A stretch of DNA of 64,000 nt from Chitinophaga pollutisoli (GTDB lineage Bacteria > Bacteroidota > Bacteroidia > Chitinophagales > Chitinophagaceae): assembly GCF_038396755.1 (NCBI RefSeq), contig NZ_CP149822.1:5486001-5550000 (forward strand). Direction: 5' to 3'. The position numbers and the translations under genes were made by a program. Under the pieces are notes generated by a model, which was not told the DNA's origin, ran no database searches, and saw only the letters and a list, made by a program, of their open reading frames with translations. Positions 9,772 through 18,476 of this stretch are shown here, piece by piece (the stretch's first letter is position 1; each line of letters starts with the position of its first letter).

Positions 9772-12700
9772 TTACAGGGAAAGGTTCAATCCGAACATGT
9801 ACGTCCGTGGCAGGGGCATCTGGTAGTTGTCCATGCTGTTGTAGGAAATGCTCGAGTACCAGGGCACATCAGGGTTGAGGCCGGAATAGTTCGTGATGGT
9901 GAACAGGTTTTGGGCGGATACGAATACCCGCAGCTGCTTCATCCCCCTGATCCATTCCTTTGGCACGGTATACCCGAGCTGCATCAGGTTGGCGCGGACG
10001 AAGTTGCCTTTCTCCAGGAAGAAGGTCGACATCTTCGTGAAATTCCCGTTGGGATCGGCTTTCCGGATCTCCGGGAAGCTGTTGGTGGAACCCGGCCCTG
10101 TCCAGAACTGGTCCTGGAATCCCGAAATGAAATTGTAATTGCCACCCGCTACCATGTTCCGGCGGTAATTGTTGAAGTTGTCCATCCCGAATGCGCCGTA
10201 CAGGTCGGTCCGGAAATCGAAGCCGCCGTAATTGAGCGTGATGGTGAGGCCGGCGGAGAAGTCAGGGTAGGGGGAGCCGATGCTCGTCATATCGTCGTTA
10301 TCGATCTTCCCGTCGTTGTTCATATCCCGGAACTTCAGGTCGCCGGCGCCGGCTGCGGGTTGCAGGCGTTCGTTGTTCTTGTTTACATAACCCGCGGCTT
10401 CTTCATTGGATTGAAAAACTCCATCTACCGTGAAGCCCCACCAGGTGCCGGGCACATGGCCCACCGTGGTGCGCGAGCGGAAGGTGCTGATCACTTCGTT
10501 GGCTTCGCCGCCGATGATCGGGTCGGAGGTCGACAGATGATCCACCGTGCTTTTGAACTGGGTGAGCGTAAGATTGGCGCTGTAGGTGAATTTCTTGCCG
10601 GGACTGTCTTTAAACCCGATGGCTACATCCCATCCCCTGGTCGTCATCTTGCCGATATTGGCGTATTGGAAGGGGATATAGCCCTGGGGGTAACCCAGCA
10701 CCGGGTCCACCTTCACCTGCAGCAGTAGGTTGTTGGGACTGCGCACGTAGCGGTCGAGTGACAGGCTGAGCTTGTCGTTCAGCAGCGTTGCGTCGAGGCC
10801 GATGGTGAAATCCTGCTGTACTTCCCATTTCAGTTCCGGGTTGTTGAAGGAAGCGGGCGTGTATCCGTTCACCACGCCGCCGTTTACATTCACGTAGGTG
10901 GTGGGGGAAACGTAGGATTGATAATCGCCGACGCCACCGGGCAGGTTGCCGCCCGATTTACCCCAGCTGGCGCGCAGCTTGAGGAAGCCTACCTGGTCTT
11001 TCCAGTTTTCGAGGAACGCTTCGTCGCTGATTACCCATGCGCCGGACACGGAGGGGAAATACCCCCAGCGGTAGAGCGGGTTCACGAGCGAGGAGGCGTC
11101 GGCGCGCATGGTGCCGGCCAGGTAATATTTGCCTTTGTAGTTGTAGCGCAGCGAGCCGAAAAAGGAGAGCATCTTGCCGAAGGGCCCCGCGCCGGGCTGG
11201 AAGCCGCCACCACCGCCGGTAACGAGGTTGCCGGCGTTTATGTAGCGGAACGGCTCCGCGTCGAAGGGGATGTTCTCGCGGGAAGCGTTGGTGCTTTTTA
11301 CGGAGTAGCTGTCGTAGCTCTGCCCGAGCAGTACGTTCACGCTATGGTCTTGCGGGAGCGGCAGCGTGTAGTCGGCCGTGTTGGTGATCTTCACGCGGCT
11401 GTTCTGCCCGGTGCTTGACGATACCGCGGTACGGGCGTTGTAGCTATTGGGCGCGAAGTAATATTTAGGTGAGTAGTTGTTTTGCTGGGAGAAGTTGGCC
11501 GTGGCGTCGATGGCGGATTTGAGGATGAGGCCGCGGATGGGGCGGATCTCCAGGTAGGTGCCGATCTGCCCGCCGAAATATTCCCGCTGGTCGAAGTTGG
11601 TGCGGGTGCTGAATTCCGGGCTTACCATTCCATTGAACAACGAACGCCCTACCTGGCTGTAATACGGATCGAACGCGGTCATAAAGTCGGCGAACGCGCC
11701 ATTGAGCGGCGGGAGGGAGGCGATCACTTCTTCGCGGGTGCGGTGCGGGGCCACGGTAGGGTCCATGGCGAAGGCGCCCCAGGTGAGGTTGAGCGGTGCG
11801 TTGGGGTATTTCTCGTAACGCGGGGCCATGTTCAGCCCCCATTTCACGAATTTGTTGATATCCCAGTCCACGTTCAGCCGGCCCGTGATCTTCTTCCATT
11901 CGCCGGCGCTGCGGCCGGCAACGGAAGTTTCGTCGTAATAGCCCAGGGAGCCGAATACGGAGAGCCCGTCTTTCCCGCCGGACACGCTCAGGTTGTATTG
12001 CTGGCGGGTGCCGGTGCCGAAGGTGCGGTCCCAGTAATCGTTGGTGGTAAGGGAGTTGACATCAGGAAAGGGGAGGGCGGTGCCGCTGGCGCCGGCTATT
12101 TTATTCATGAGAGTAGCGTATTCGGCTGCGCCGGCCAGCTTTAGTTTCGGCAACTGGCTCATGCCGTAATTGGCGGAGAACTGGATGCCGGGCGCGCCCT
12201 TCCCTTTCCTGGTGGTAATGAGGATAACACCCTGACCGGAACGCGCGCCGTAAATGGCGGCGGCGGAAGCGTCTTTGAGGACGTCCATGCTGAGGATGTC
12301 CTGCGGGTTGATGGTGTTCATGAAATTATAGCCCACTTCCATCCCGTCGACGATCACGAGCGGGTTGGTGTTGGCGGTGATGCTGCTGAGGCCGCGCACG
12401 AGAATGCGCGGCTGGGAACCTACGTTGCCATCGGCCGCGAGTACCTGCACGCCGGCCAGCTTGCCCTGGATGGCGGTGGCGGCGGTGCCGGTGTTGTAGG
12501 CTTCAATGTCTTTGGCGGTTACGGAGGAAATGGAGGTGGTCACGCTTTTGCGGTTGGTGCGCTGGTAACCGATGACCACCACGTCGTCCAGCGTTTTATT
12601 GTCGGTTTGTAACGTAATGGCGACGAAGGTTCTGTCGCCGAGGGGGATTTCCTGTGAAATGAAACCCATGGATGAAACGATGAGCACGGCGCCGGGGGGC

Positions 12701-12891
12701 GCCTGGAGGTGGAAGACGCCTTCGGCGTTGGTGATGGCACCGGTGGAGGTGCCTTTGACCTGCACCGATACGGTGGGTACAGGCTGCTTGTCGGCCCCGG
12801 TGATTTTCCCGGAAACCGGCCGCACCTGCGCCATCGCGGAAGCGCAGAGGCATAGGAGCAGTGAAGTGAAGAGATAGATTCGTTTTTTCAT
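9772..12891 (-). CDS. SusC/RagA family TonB-linked outer membrane transporter
   Basis: The 1039-residue protein has a signal peptide ending ASAMAQ, a carboxypeptidase-D-like beta-sandwich domain (residues about 23-110) and the TonB-box region DDVVVIGYQRTNRK. The plug contains the SusC signature DASAAAIYGARSGQGVILIT, and a 22-strand type barrel follows, ending in the aromatic-rich MFGLNLSL. It imports oligosaccharides through the outer membrane with its SusD partner, powered by TonB. It is the first gene of the seven-gene minus-strand operon, and the AraC regulator at 13100 is divergent from it across 208 bases. I saw no N-terminal STN signalling domain, so ECF sigma signalling is not expected. 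Confidence 0.96.
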   Translation of the reverse strand: MKKRIYLFTSLLLCLCASAMAQVRPVSGKITGADKQPVPTVSVQVKGTSTGAITNAEGVFHLQAPPGAVLIVSSMGFISQEIPLGDRTFVAITLQTDNKTLDDVVVIGYQRTNRKSVTTSISSVTAKDIEAYNTGTAATAIQGKLAGVQVLAADGNVGSQPRILVRGLSSITANTNPLVIVDGMEVGYNFMNTINPQDILSMDVLKDASAAAIYGARSGQGVILITTRKGKGAPGIQFSANYGMSQLPKLKLAGAAEYATLMNKIAGASGTALPFPDVNSLTTNDYWDRTFGTGTRQQYNLSVSGGKDGLSVFGSLGYYDETSVAGRSAGEWKKITGRLNVDWDINKFVKWGLNMAPRYEKYPNAPLNLTWGAFAMDPTVAPHRTREEVIASLPPLNGAFADFMTAFDPYYSQVGRSLFNGMVSPEFSTRTNFDQREYFGGQIGTYLEIRPIRGLILKSAIDATANFSQQNNYSPKYYFAPNSYNARTAVSSSTGQNSRVKITNTADYTLPLPQDHSVNVLLGQSYDSYSVKSTNASRENIPFDAEPFRYINAGNLVTGGGGGFQPGAGPFGKMLSFFGSLRYNYKGKYYLAGTMRADASSLVNPLYRWGYFPSVSGAWVISDEAFLENWKDQVGFLKLRASWGKSGGNLPGGVGDYQSYVSPTTYVNVNGGVVNGYTPASFNNPELKWEVQQDFTIGLDATLLNDKLSLSLDRYVRSPNNLLLQVKVDPVLGYPQGYIPFQYANIGKMTTRGWDVAIGFKDSPGKKFTYSANLTLTQFKSTVDHLSTSDPIIGGEANEVISTFRSRTTVGHVPGTWWGFTVDGVFQSNEEAAGYVNKNNERLQPAAGAGDLKFRDMNNDGKIDNDDMTSIGSPYPDFSAGLTITLNYGGFDFRTDLYGAFGMDNFNNYRRNMVAGGNYNFISGFQDQFWTGPGSTNSFPEIRKADPNGNFTKMSTFFLEKGNFVRANLMQLGYTVPKEWIRGMKQLRVFVSAQNLFTITNYSGLNPDVPWYSSISYNSMDNYQMPLPRTYMFGLNLSL

Positions 12892-13099
12892 AACTGGCTT
12901 TTTTAAGCGGCGTGGAAGTTCATAATACGGATCGTGTGGAATGTCATGCTACAAATATTGGAATTGATAGGCAGGGGTTCAATGGGCATTCTTATGGTAA
13001 TGATGGATAATTTTATGATTGCTATATTTTTCTATCTTTACACAAAGCCGTATGTGCTACCCATCAACATGGATTTTATTATGAAAAAATAACCGGTAC

Positions 13100-13984
13100 A
13101 TGATACGTAAAAAGGAAGGATTCGAAGGCCAGCGGGCAATTGTATTGCCGCGAAAAGTAATCGCAGGGCCTTGCGCGGCGGACCCCCTGGTCAACGGGCT
13201 CTACATCACCGACATCGGCTTCTATCCCAAAGCGCGCTATCACTTCCGCCAGCGGAACCACGGGATCGACCAGCACATCCTCATCTATTGCCGCGAAGGC
13301 CGCGGCACAGCCACCGTCGGCAACCGCCAGTATACCCTCGCGCCCGACGATTTCATCTTCATCCCCGCGGGCAGCGGGCATCACTATGCGTCCGACGATA
13401 CCGACGCGTGGACGATCTACTGGGTGCATTTCAAAGGCCCCCGCGCGGCCGACGCCGTTGCCGCTGTGGAGCGCCGTTTCGGCGGGCATCACGGCAGGGT
13501 GACCTTCCAGCAGAAGCGCCTCGACCTGTTCGAGGACATGTACGCCAGCCTGGAGCGGGGCTACGGGAACGACAACCTCGGTTATGCGAACATGTGCCTC
13601 TGGCACTACCTGGCGGGCTTCCTGTACGAAGAGCCCTTCAGCCTGTCGGAAAAACATACCAGCCGCGATGCCGTGGAGCAATCGATCAGCCACATGCGCG
13701 AGCACCTGGGCGCTTCGCTCACCCTGGCCGACCTGGCGGGCGCAGCGAACCTGTCGGCCAGCCATTATTCAGCCGTTTTCCGCAAGCGGACGGGCTACTC
13801 GCCGCTGGAGTACTTCCATCATCTTAAAATCCAGAAAGCCTGCCAGTATTTATTGTTTACGGATATGCGGATCAAAGAGATCGCGTGGGCAGTGGGGATC
13901 GAAGATCCGTATTACTTCTCGCGGATGTTCAGCAAGCTCATGGGCGTGGCGCCGCAGCAATACCGTTCGAAGCGCGGAGTGTAA
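13100..13984 (+). CDS. AraC family regulator with cupin sensor domain
   Basis: Residues about 20-130 form the cupin-like sugar-sensing domain (CREGRGTATVGNRQYTLAPD, then FIPAGSGHHY and IYWVHFKG). The last 100 residues hold two helix-turn-helix motifs (LTLADLAGAANLSASHYSAV and IKEIAWAVGIEDPYYFSRMF). The protein is 294 residues, normal for the family. It is divergent from SusC at 12891 and is the likely activator of that operon, since neither a SusR-like nor a hybrid two-component gene adjoins it. A very short in-frame-stopped ATG lies just upstream (13070), but the alignment with the family supports 13100. Confidence 0.92.
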   Translation: MIRKKEGFEGQRAIVLPRKVIAGPCAADPLVNGLYITDIGFYPKARYHFRQRNHGIDQHILIYCREGRGTATVGNRQYTLAPDDFIFIPAGSGHHYASDDTDAWTIYWVHFKGPRAADAVAAVERRFGGHHGRVTFQQKRLDLFEDMYASLERGYGNDNLGYANMCLWHYLAGFLYEEPFSLSEKHTSRDAVEQSISHMREHLGASLTLADLAGAANLSASHYSAVFRKRTGYSPLEYFHHLKIQKACQYLLFTDMRIKEIAWAVGIEDPYYFSRMFSKLMGVAPQQYRSKRGV

Positions 13985-14026
13985 AGAACGGGGAAACGAT
14001 GTATCTTGCCCGCCAATCCATTATCC

Positions 14027-14485
14027 ATGATCATTGACACATTAGCGAACGCAGACAAGTACGCAGGACTGGGGGAACGCTTCCAGGCGGCATTCAAATG
14101 GCTCCGGGAATCCGATCTGGCCGCACTTGAAAAAGGAAAACACAGCATCGAGGGCGACCGCATCTTCGCCATCGTCAACGAATACGATACCATTCCCGCC
14201 GAAAGCGAGCAGATGGAATCGCACCGCAAGCATATCGATGTGCAGTATATCGTTTCGGGGAAAGAGCTGGTGGGCCACGATATGTTGCGCGGGCAGCAGG
14301 TGAGCCGCCCTTACGATGAAAACGACGATTTCATGCTCTGGGCGGACCGTCCGTCTTTCTACACCCAGCTAACGCCGGGCGATTTCGCTATCTTCTGGCC
14401 CACCGATCTGCACATGCCGAACCTCATTTCCGGCAGTTCCGTGAAAGTGCGGAAGATCGTCATCAAGATCGCGACGGGTAAATAG
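14027..14485 (+). CDS. YhcH/YjgK/YiaL family protein
   Basis: The 152-residue product shows the family blocks KHSIEGDRIFAIVNEYDT, ESHRKHIDVQYIVSGKE and FAIFWPTDLHMPNL. The conserved His and Glu residues bind a metal in the cupin fold of this family. Members are found with sialic acid, gulonate and beta-galactoside catabolism genes and are thought to act on free sugars, for example as anomerases. I chose the ATG at 14027; an upstream TTG at 14006 would only add seven poor residues. It follows the AraC gene by 42 bases and may be cotranscribed with it, linking it to the neighbouring utilisation locus. Confidence 0.88.
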   Translation: MIIDTLANADKYAGLGERFQAAFKWLRESDLAALEKGKHSIEGDRIFAIVNEYDTIPAESEQMESHRKHIDVQYIVSGKELVGHDMLRGQQVSRPYDENDDFMLWADRPSFYTQLTPGDFAIFWPTDLHMPNLISGSSVKVRKIVIKIATGK

Positions 14486-14530
14486 TCCCCCGTATTTTAC
14501 TATTTTGCGGCCGTATTTAATAAAATTATC

Positions 14531-15721
14531 ATGTCAAATAAACGGTTCACACTGGCCTGGCTGGGCGGGAAGGAATGGCTTGTGTTGTTGCTTTGGTTCG
14601 GTTTGTCGGCGATCGTTGGCTTGAAGGAATTCATGGTCGACAATCACAACAATTACACGATTTTCAAGCACGTTTATCTGCATACCATCCACGGGCAAAC
14701 GCTTTATGGGCCATATCCTGAGTATTTCGACGTGAATAACTACGGGGTGCTGTTCAGCGTGCTGATCGCGCCGTTCGCCATCCTGCCCGACTGGCTGGGG
14801 AGCATCCTTTGGGTGCTGACGAACGCCGCGGTGTTGTTCCTGGCGATCCGGCAGTTGCCGCTGAACCGTATCCAGCAGAACCTGGTGATTATTTTCGCGA
14901 GCCATGAGCTCATGGCGGCGAGCAGTTATTTCCAGTTCAACCCCATTGTGGCGGCCTGTATCATTTTCGGGTATACGATGATGCGGAAGGAGAAGGACTT
15001 CTGGGCGGCTTGTTTCATCATGTTCGCCACGCTGACGAAGGTGTACGGGATCGTGGGGCTGGCGTTTTTCTTCTTTTCCCGGCATAAGCTGAAGCTCATC
15101 GGCAGCATGGTGCTGTGGGGAGCGGTGTGGTTTGCGGCGCCAATGGTGCTTTCTTCGCCGCAGTTCGTGGTGCGGATGTATGTGGAATGGTACAATGCGC
15201 TGGTGGTGAAGAATGTGCAGAATGCGCAGATCGACAAGGGTATTGTGTTGCAGGATATTTCCGCGATGGGCTTTATCAAGCGGACGTTCCGTTTGCCGTA
15301 TATGTCTAATTTGGTGGTGATAGGCCCGGCCATGGTGCTTTTTGCGGCGCAGTACATCTGGTTGAGGTATAAAGACGATGTGCGGTACCAGCTCCTGATC
15401 CTTAGTTCCACTTTACTTTTCACGGTATTGTATTCCAGCAGTTCGGAATCTCCTACATATATCATCGCGTTCCCGGCGGCCTGCATCTGGTTCATGTTGC
15501 AACCGCGGAGTACGGCGGCGAATATTTTCTTCGTGTATTTGCTGATCGGCACGAGTTTCTCGCATTCCGACCTGGTAACGTCTTGGGTGAAGAAGAACCT
15601 GGTGGTGCCTTACGCGGCCAAAGCGATGCCCAGCCTTATGTTGTGGCTGCTGATCGTGTACCAGATCCTTACGCGGCGGTTCCTTCGCTGGCCGCAGGTG
15701 GGTGCGCAGTTTTCACATTAA
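14531..15721 (+). CDS. GT87/DUF2029-like polytopic membrane glycosyltransferase
   Basis: The protein is 396 residues with about nine to ten hydrophobic segments. After the first helix comes a loop with DNHNNYTIFKHV and GQTLYGPYPEYFDVNNYGVLF, which resembles the acceptor/donor loop of DUF2029 polyprenyl-phosphate mannosyl/arabinosyltransferases (GT87). A later helix carries KVYGIVGL, the position of the family's conserved lysine. Such enzymes use a lipid-linked sugar on the periplasmic face to modify envelope glycans or proteins. A rho-independent terminator follows at 15889. The family assignment is moderate because GT-C proteins diverge widely. Confidence 0.72.
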   Translation: MSNKRFTLAWLGGKEWLVLLLWFGLSAIVGLKEFMVDNHNNYTIFKHVYLHTIHGQTLYGPYPEYFDVNNYGVLFSVLIAPFAILPDWLGSILWVLTNAAVLFLAIRQLPLNRIQQNLVIIFASHELMAASSYFQFNPIVAACIIFGYTMMRKEKDFWAACFIMFATLTKVYGIVGLAFFFFSRHKLKLIGSMVLWGAVWFAAPMVLSSPQFVVRMYVEWYNALVVKNVQNAQIDKGIVLQDISAMGFIKRTFRLPYMSNLVVIGPAMVLFAAQYIWLRYKDDVRYQLLILSSTLLFTVLYSSSSESPTYIIAFPAACIWFMLQPRSTAANIFFVYLLIGTSFSHSDLVTSWVKKNLVVPYAAKAMPSLMLWLLIVYQILTRRFLRWPQVGAQFSH

Positions 15722-15888
15722 ATTCATTTTCCCATAACGCAGGGGAAACATCCGTCGGGGATATTGCATCCGGAAACCGACAGGTGTTTCCCCTCTTTGT
15801 TTTTGGCCCCGCGGCATTTCCGTCCTTATTGATCCCGTTACCTTATTTATTAGTCCCCCCTTTTATCTTAGCATCATAAGCATTACCA

Positions 15889-15916
15889 GTTCCTCCGTTT
15901 CCGGGGGAACTTTTTT
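15889..15916 (+). terminator. Rho-independent terminator after the GT87-like gene
   Basis: The arms GTTCCTCC (15889-15896) and GGGGGAAC (15903-15910) form an 8-bp stem with one G-T wobble and a 6-base loop, followed by six T. It lies 168 bases downstream of the GT87-like stop codon and 116 bases before the barrel gene, so it separates the two units. The rest of the 310-base gap (15722-16031) shows no coding frame I trust. Confidence 0.7.
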
Positions 15917-16031
15917 ATATGGCGGAAGCGTGGCCACGGCTGTTTAAATGTGGCATGGAAATCGCGGTAATTGCTTGAAAATCCTAAACTTAGGAATAAT
16001 ACGTTTATTGATCACCAAAACAACCACGCAT

Positions 16032-17036
16032 ATGAACCGGATGTACCATGCAATCCTGGGGATGGCGGCATTATTGTTGGCCCAGGGCGTTCAGGCCCAG
16101 AATTTTCCCAAAAAAATGTATCTCAAAGTGGCGGGCGGATATTTTTTCAGTGTTTCGCCCGGACAATTCCCGGATGTAGGACCATATCCTCCGCGGGATA
16201 TCCGTAATACCGTGAACCCGGCCACGGGCGCAGTAACGGAGGTGTCCGAGCGGGTGCTGACGGGGTCTTACGGCGAGGGGCTGCGGGGCGGCCTTACCGT
16301 GGGGTATAATATCAACAAGCACGTAGCCATTGAAGGGACTTTCAACTATTTCCACAGCCAGGAGAACCTCATGACGCGGAATGTGAGTGTTTTTGATGGA
16401 TTGAATAAAGACGCGGCTCGGATTGAGTCCGACGGGCATGTGAATGCCATAGACTTCGCGCCGAGCCTGGTGTTGAGCCCGGGATACGAGAAGTTCAACC
16501 CGTATGTGCGGTTTGGGTTTGTGGTGCCGTTGTGGGGCAAGCTGATTATTGAAACCGAGGCTATGCGGATGAGCCGTCCGGCCGGGGTGCCGCTGCCTGC
16601 CGGCACGATGGTGAAAACGGATATCATGCGGACGGAGGAGATCAAGCCCAATCCTACTTTCGGGTTCCAGGGGGCGATGGGTTTCAATTACAATGTTTCG
16701 CGGCGGATCGACATCTTCGCCGAAGCAGAATACCGGAACGTGCCGGTGCGCAGCAAGGAGAAGGAGGTAACGAAATACAGCGAAACCAATAACGTGGTGA
16801 ATGTGCAATCGGGCGAGGTGCTGCAGCAGCTGCCGGGGCGGGGGATCAACGATCTGAGCCATGCGGAGCGGTATACCACGTATGTAACGGTGCTGGACGA
16901 AAATTCCAATACGCCCACGGGCTCCACGGAGGCGCAAACGAACTATAAGAACGATAATGCCCCTGCCAACGATCTGAAGTCATATATCAATATTGGCGGT
17001 TTGGGGCTGAATGCGGGCGTCCGGATCAAGTTTTAG
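16032..17036 (+). CDS. Outer-membrane beta-barrel protein (porin-like)
   Basis: I place the start at the ATG at 16032, which gives a clean signal peptide (MNRMYHAILGMAALLLAQGV, cleavage after VQAQ). Upstream in-frame codons lack signal-like sequence. The mature 310 residues alternate hydrophobic and polar residues in barrel strands (GLTVGYNINKHVAIEGTFNY, YVRFGFVVPLWGKLIIE, FGFQGAMGFNYNVSRRIDIF) and end INIGGLGLNAGVRIKF, with a terminal Phe as expected for barrel insertion by BamA. It resembles the OmpA/OmpW-like barrels common in Bacteroidota. Function unknown. It is a single-gene unit, with terminators on both sides (15889 and 17046). Confidence 0.85.
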   Translation: MNRMYHAILGMAALLLAQGVQAQNFPKKMYLKVAGGYFFSVSPGQFPDVGPYPPRDIRNTVNPATGAVTEVSERVLTGSYGEGLRGGLTVGYNINKHVAIEGTFNYFHSQENLMTRNVSVFDGLNKDAARIESDGHVNAIDFAPSLVLSPGYEKFNPYVRFGFVVPLWGKLIIETEAMRMSRPAGVPLPAGTMVKTDIMRTEEIKPNPTFGFQGAMGFNYNVSRRIDIFAEAEYRNVPVRSKEKEVTKYSETNNVVNVQSGEVLQQLPGRGINDLSHAERYTTYVTVLDENSNTPTGSTEAQTNYKNDNAPANDLKSYINIGGLGLNAGVRIKF

Positions 17037-17045
17037 GCATTTTAC

Positions 17046-17084
17046 ACCGGTGGCGCGCAGGAATGGGCGCCGCCGGTTTGTTCT
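17046..17084 (+). terminator. Terminator after the beta-barrel gene
   Basis: The arms ACCGGTGGCGC (17046-17056) and GCGCCGCCGGT (17067-17077) form an 11-bp stem with one wobble, followed by a T-rich TTGTTCTT. It begins 9 bases after the stop codon. Confidence 0.85.
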
Positions 17085-17108
17085 TCCCCAAAAAGTTTAG
17101 TATATTTG
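17078..17108 (+). promoter_or_regulatory. Bacteroidota-type promoter of the RNA-like unit
   Basis: A -33 TTG at 17078-17080 is separated by 20 bases from a perfect -7 box TATATTTG (17101-17108, consensus TAnnTTTG). It sits immediately after the preceding terminator and drives rightward transcription starting near 17114. Confidence 0.6.
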
Positions 17109-17306
17109 TTCCTATGTCAGGATCGACCATACAGCCCAGATTGAAAAGTGCCCGGAGTTACAGACCGGTTGCGGGGGTGACGTATGCCTGCAACAGCGTG
17201 TCTTTCCGCACTTTCTGCAAGAAGTTATACTACTTCTCAAATTTTAAGGACTTCAATACGCTTGCCCTGAACCATTAAGCGTTTCTCCGGGTTCAGGGGT
17301 TTTTCT
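17109..17306 (+). ncRNA. Candidate structured small RNA of about 190 nt
   Basis: The unit is bounded by its own promoter (17078-17108) and terminator (17265-17306). It folds on inspection into an outer stem AAAGTGC (17145-17151) with GCACTTT (17208-17214). Inside this is a hairpin GTTGCGGG (17168-17175) with CCTGCAAC (17187-17194), then a hairpin AGAAGT (17220-17225) with ACTTCT (17232-17237), then the terminator. A large internal loop lies between the first two stems. The same stretch can be read as a 54-codon frame (17114-17278) whose end overlaps the terminator stem, with no recognisable family. I favour an RNA. The rod with a central bubble recalls 6S RNA, but I cannot match it to the 6S-Flavo model by eye. 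Confidence 0.42.
17265..17306 (+). terminator. Terminator of the RNA-like unit
   Basis: The arms CCCTGAACC (17265-17273) and GGTTCAGGG (17290-17298) form a perfect 9-bp stem, followed by GTTTTTC. The left arm overlaps the last codons of the short frame in this unit. Confidence 0.8.
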
Positions 17307-17342
17307 TACTGCTTTTATTCGATACTTAATTGAATTGCTCGG

Positions 17343-17531
17343 ATGCGAAATCAAGAAGAGGTTTCCATCGGCGGCATGATTTTGTTCGTTTTACTAATCG
17401 CCAACGCGCTGATATTACGCGCGGGGCTGTTGAATAATGCGGGCTGGTACCGGGCTTTGTATATATCCCTGCCATTGCTGCTGATCGTATTGATAACCGG
17501 AATGTTTAAAAAGCCTGGTGCGAAGCCTTGA
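17343..17531 (+). CDS. Small two-helix membrane protein (62 aa)
   Basis: The product begins MRNQEEVSIGG and contains two hydrophobic helices (about residues 11-30 and 38-55), the second followed by the basic tail FKKPGAKP. It lies between a terminator and the Rnk-like gene, 56 bases upstream of that gene, and may share its transcript. I do not recognise the family. The clean start, the two helices and positive-inside charges argue that it is real, but a frame this short could arise by chance. Confidence 0.5.
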   Translation: MRNQEEVSIGGMILFVLLIANALILRAGLLNNAGWYRALYISLPLLLIVLITGMFKKPGAKP

Positions 17532-17587
17532 AAAGCCGCGCCGGAAATACAATTACATATATAATTCATTATTAAATCTTTTACACC

Positions 17588-17986
17588 ATGCAAAAGAAAC
17601 AGCAACCTATATTCAGGAAGGATGACTACGATGTGATCCATGCCTGCCTGCAGGAAGGTGCGAGGGAAAGTGCCTTCGGTCCCGCGGTCGTGGAATCGCT
17701 GCTGGCTGATTTCAGGAAGGGCAAGCTGGTGAGCAAGGAAGCTTTCCCTGCAGACGTGGTACGCCTTAATTCCCGCGTCATCATCCAGGAAACGGACCGC
17801 CCCAAAGAAATGGAGGTAACGGTCGTGTTGCCCGAAGAAGCCGATATCAAACAACGTAAAATATCCGTCATGGCGCCTGTAGGCGTAGCCCTCATCGGGT
17901 TCGGCAAAGGCCAGGAAGTGATGTGGCAGGTGCCGGGCGGGAAGAAGAAGTTTACGATCAAAGAAGTATTTAACGAAAGAGACTGA
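17588..17986 (+). CDS. GreA/GreB C-terminal-domain protein, Rnk-like
   Basis: The 132-residue protein has a short helical N-terminus and then the FKBP-like GreA/GreB C-terminal domain from about residue 55 (VVRLNSRVIIQE, EVTVVLPEEADIKQRKISVM, PVGVALIGFGKGQEV, VPGGKKKFTIKEV). It lacks the long coiled coil of true Gre cleavage factors. That is the layout of Rnk and similar proteins, which bind RNA polymerase near the secondary channel without stimulating transcript cleavage. A terminator follows at 18011. Role in this organism: probable modulation of transcription. Confidence 0.85.
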   Translation: MQKKQQPIFRKDDYDVIHACLQEGARESAFGPAVVESLLADFRKGKLVSKEAFPADVVRLNSRVIIQETDRPKEMEVTVVLPEEADIKQRKISVMAPVGVALIGFGKGQEVMWQVPGGKKKFTIKEVFNERD

Positions 17987-18010
17987 TAGCTCTAATTGGA
18001 AATTTACAAT

Positions 18011-18040
18011 AACGGGCGCCTGTTGAGGCGCCCGTTTTAC
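18011..18040 (+). terminator. Terminator shared by convergent genes
   Basis: The arms AACGGGCGCC (18011-18020) and GGCGCCCGTT (18027-18036) form a perfect 10-bp stem with a 6-base loop. T runs flank it on the plus strand (and a weaker one on the minus strand), so it can serve the Rnk-like gene and the convergent gene at 18037. Confidence 0.8.
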
Positions 18041-18423
18041 AAACAATTGGCAAGCAGATTCCGGGTGTATATTCCTCCCCAAAACATCCAGGACATTACA
18101 GTTAATGAAGTGATGAGAACAATTGCCAGGCTTGCGCAATGATTACCCCAAAAGCGCGGTTTCTCAGTTGCTATTATTTCCCCTTTTCCATACCTCAAAT
18201 ACAACAGGAAACTCATCAACAGGCAACATGCGGCAATGCCAAACATCCAATATTTGCCAATGCTTGTGCAATACATCTTAATAGCGACTACATCCGTAAT
18301 GCCTACAACAAGGAATGAGCACAATATACCAAATACGAAAACACTCGTAAAGTAAGGTGAAACATCAGGGATGATCCTGGTGTATAATAAGTAGTAGTAA
18401 TAAAAAAATACTTTGAATACCAT
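18037..18423 (-). CDS. Small polytopic membrane protein, unknown family
   Basis: The 128 residues form four hydrophobic segments (around residues 20-45, 55-72, 92-112 and at the N-terminus) with a single cytoplasmic-type basic loop (LRYGKGEIIATEKPRF). Base composition is clearly more AT-rich than in the flanking loci. It is followed on the same strand by an SMI1/KNR4 gene upstream at 18980, with 53 bases between, so the two may form a unit. I do not recognise the family. Confidence 0.6.
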   Translation of the reverse strand: MVFKVFFYYYYLLYTRIIPDVSPYFTSVFVFGILCSFLVVGITDVVAIKMYCTSIGKYWMFGIAACCLLMSFLLYLRYGKGEIIATEKPRFWGNHCASLAIVLITSLTVMSWMFWGGIYTRNLLANCL

Positions 18424-18476
18424 CTTTGCTTAATGTAACCAGCCAAAAATCTTCATGTTTCGGCGCGTTTAACTTG

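Noticed and set aside
14006..14026. TTG start for the YhcH gene
   Set aside because: The ATG at 14027 fits the family N-terminus; the extra seven residues do not.
17114..17278. A 54-codon protein gene behind the TATATTTG box
   Set aside because: No recognisable family; the stop overlaps the terminator stem and internal hairpins point to an RNA. Not excluded.
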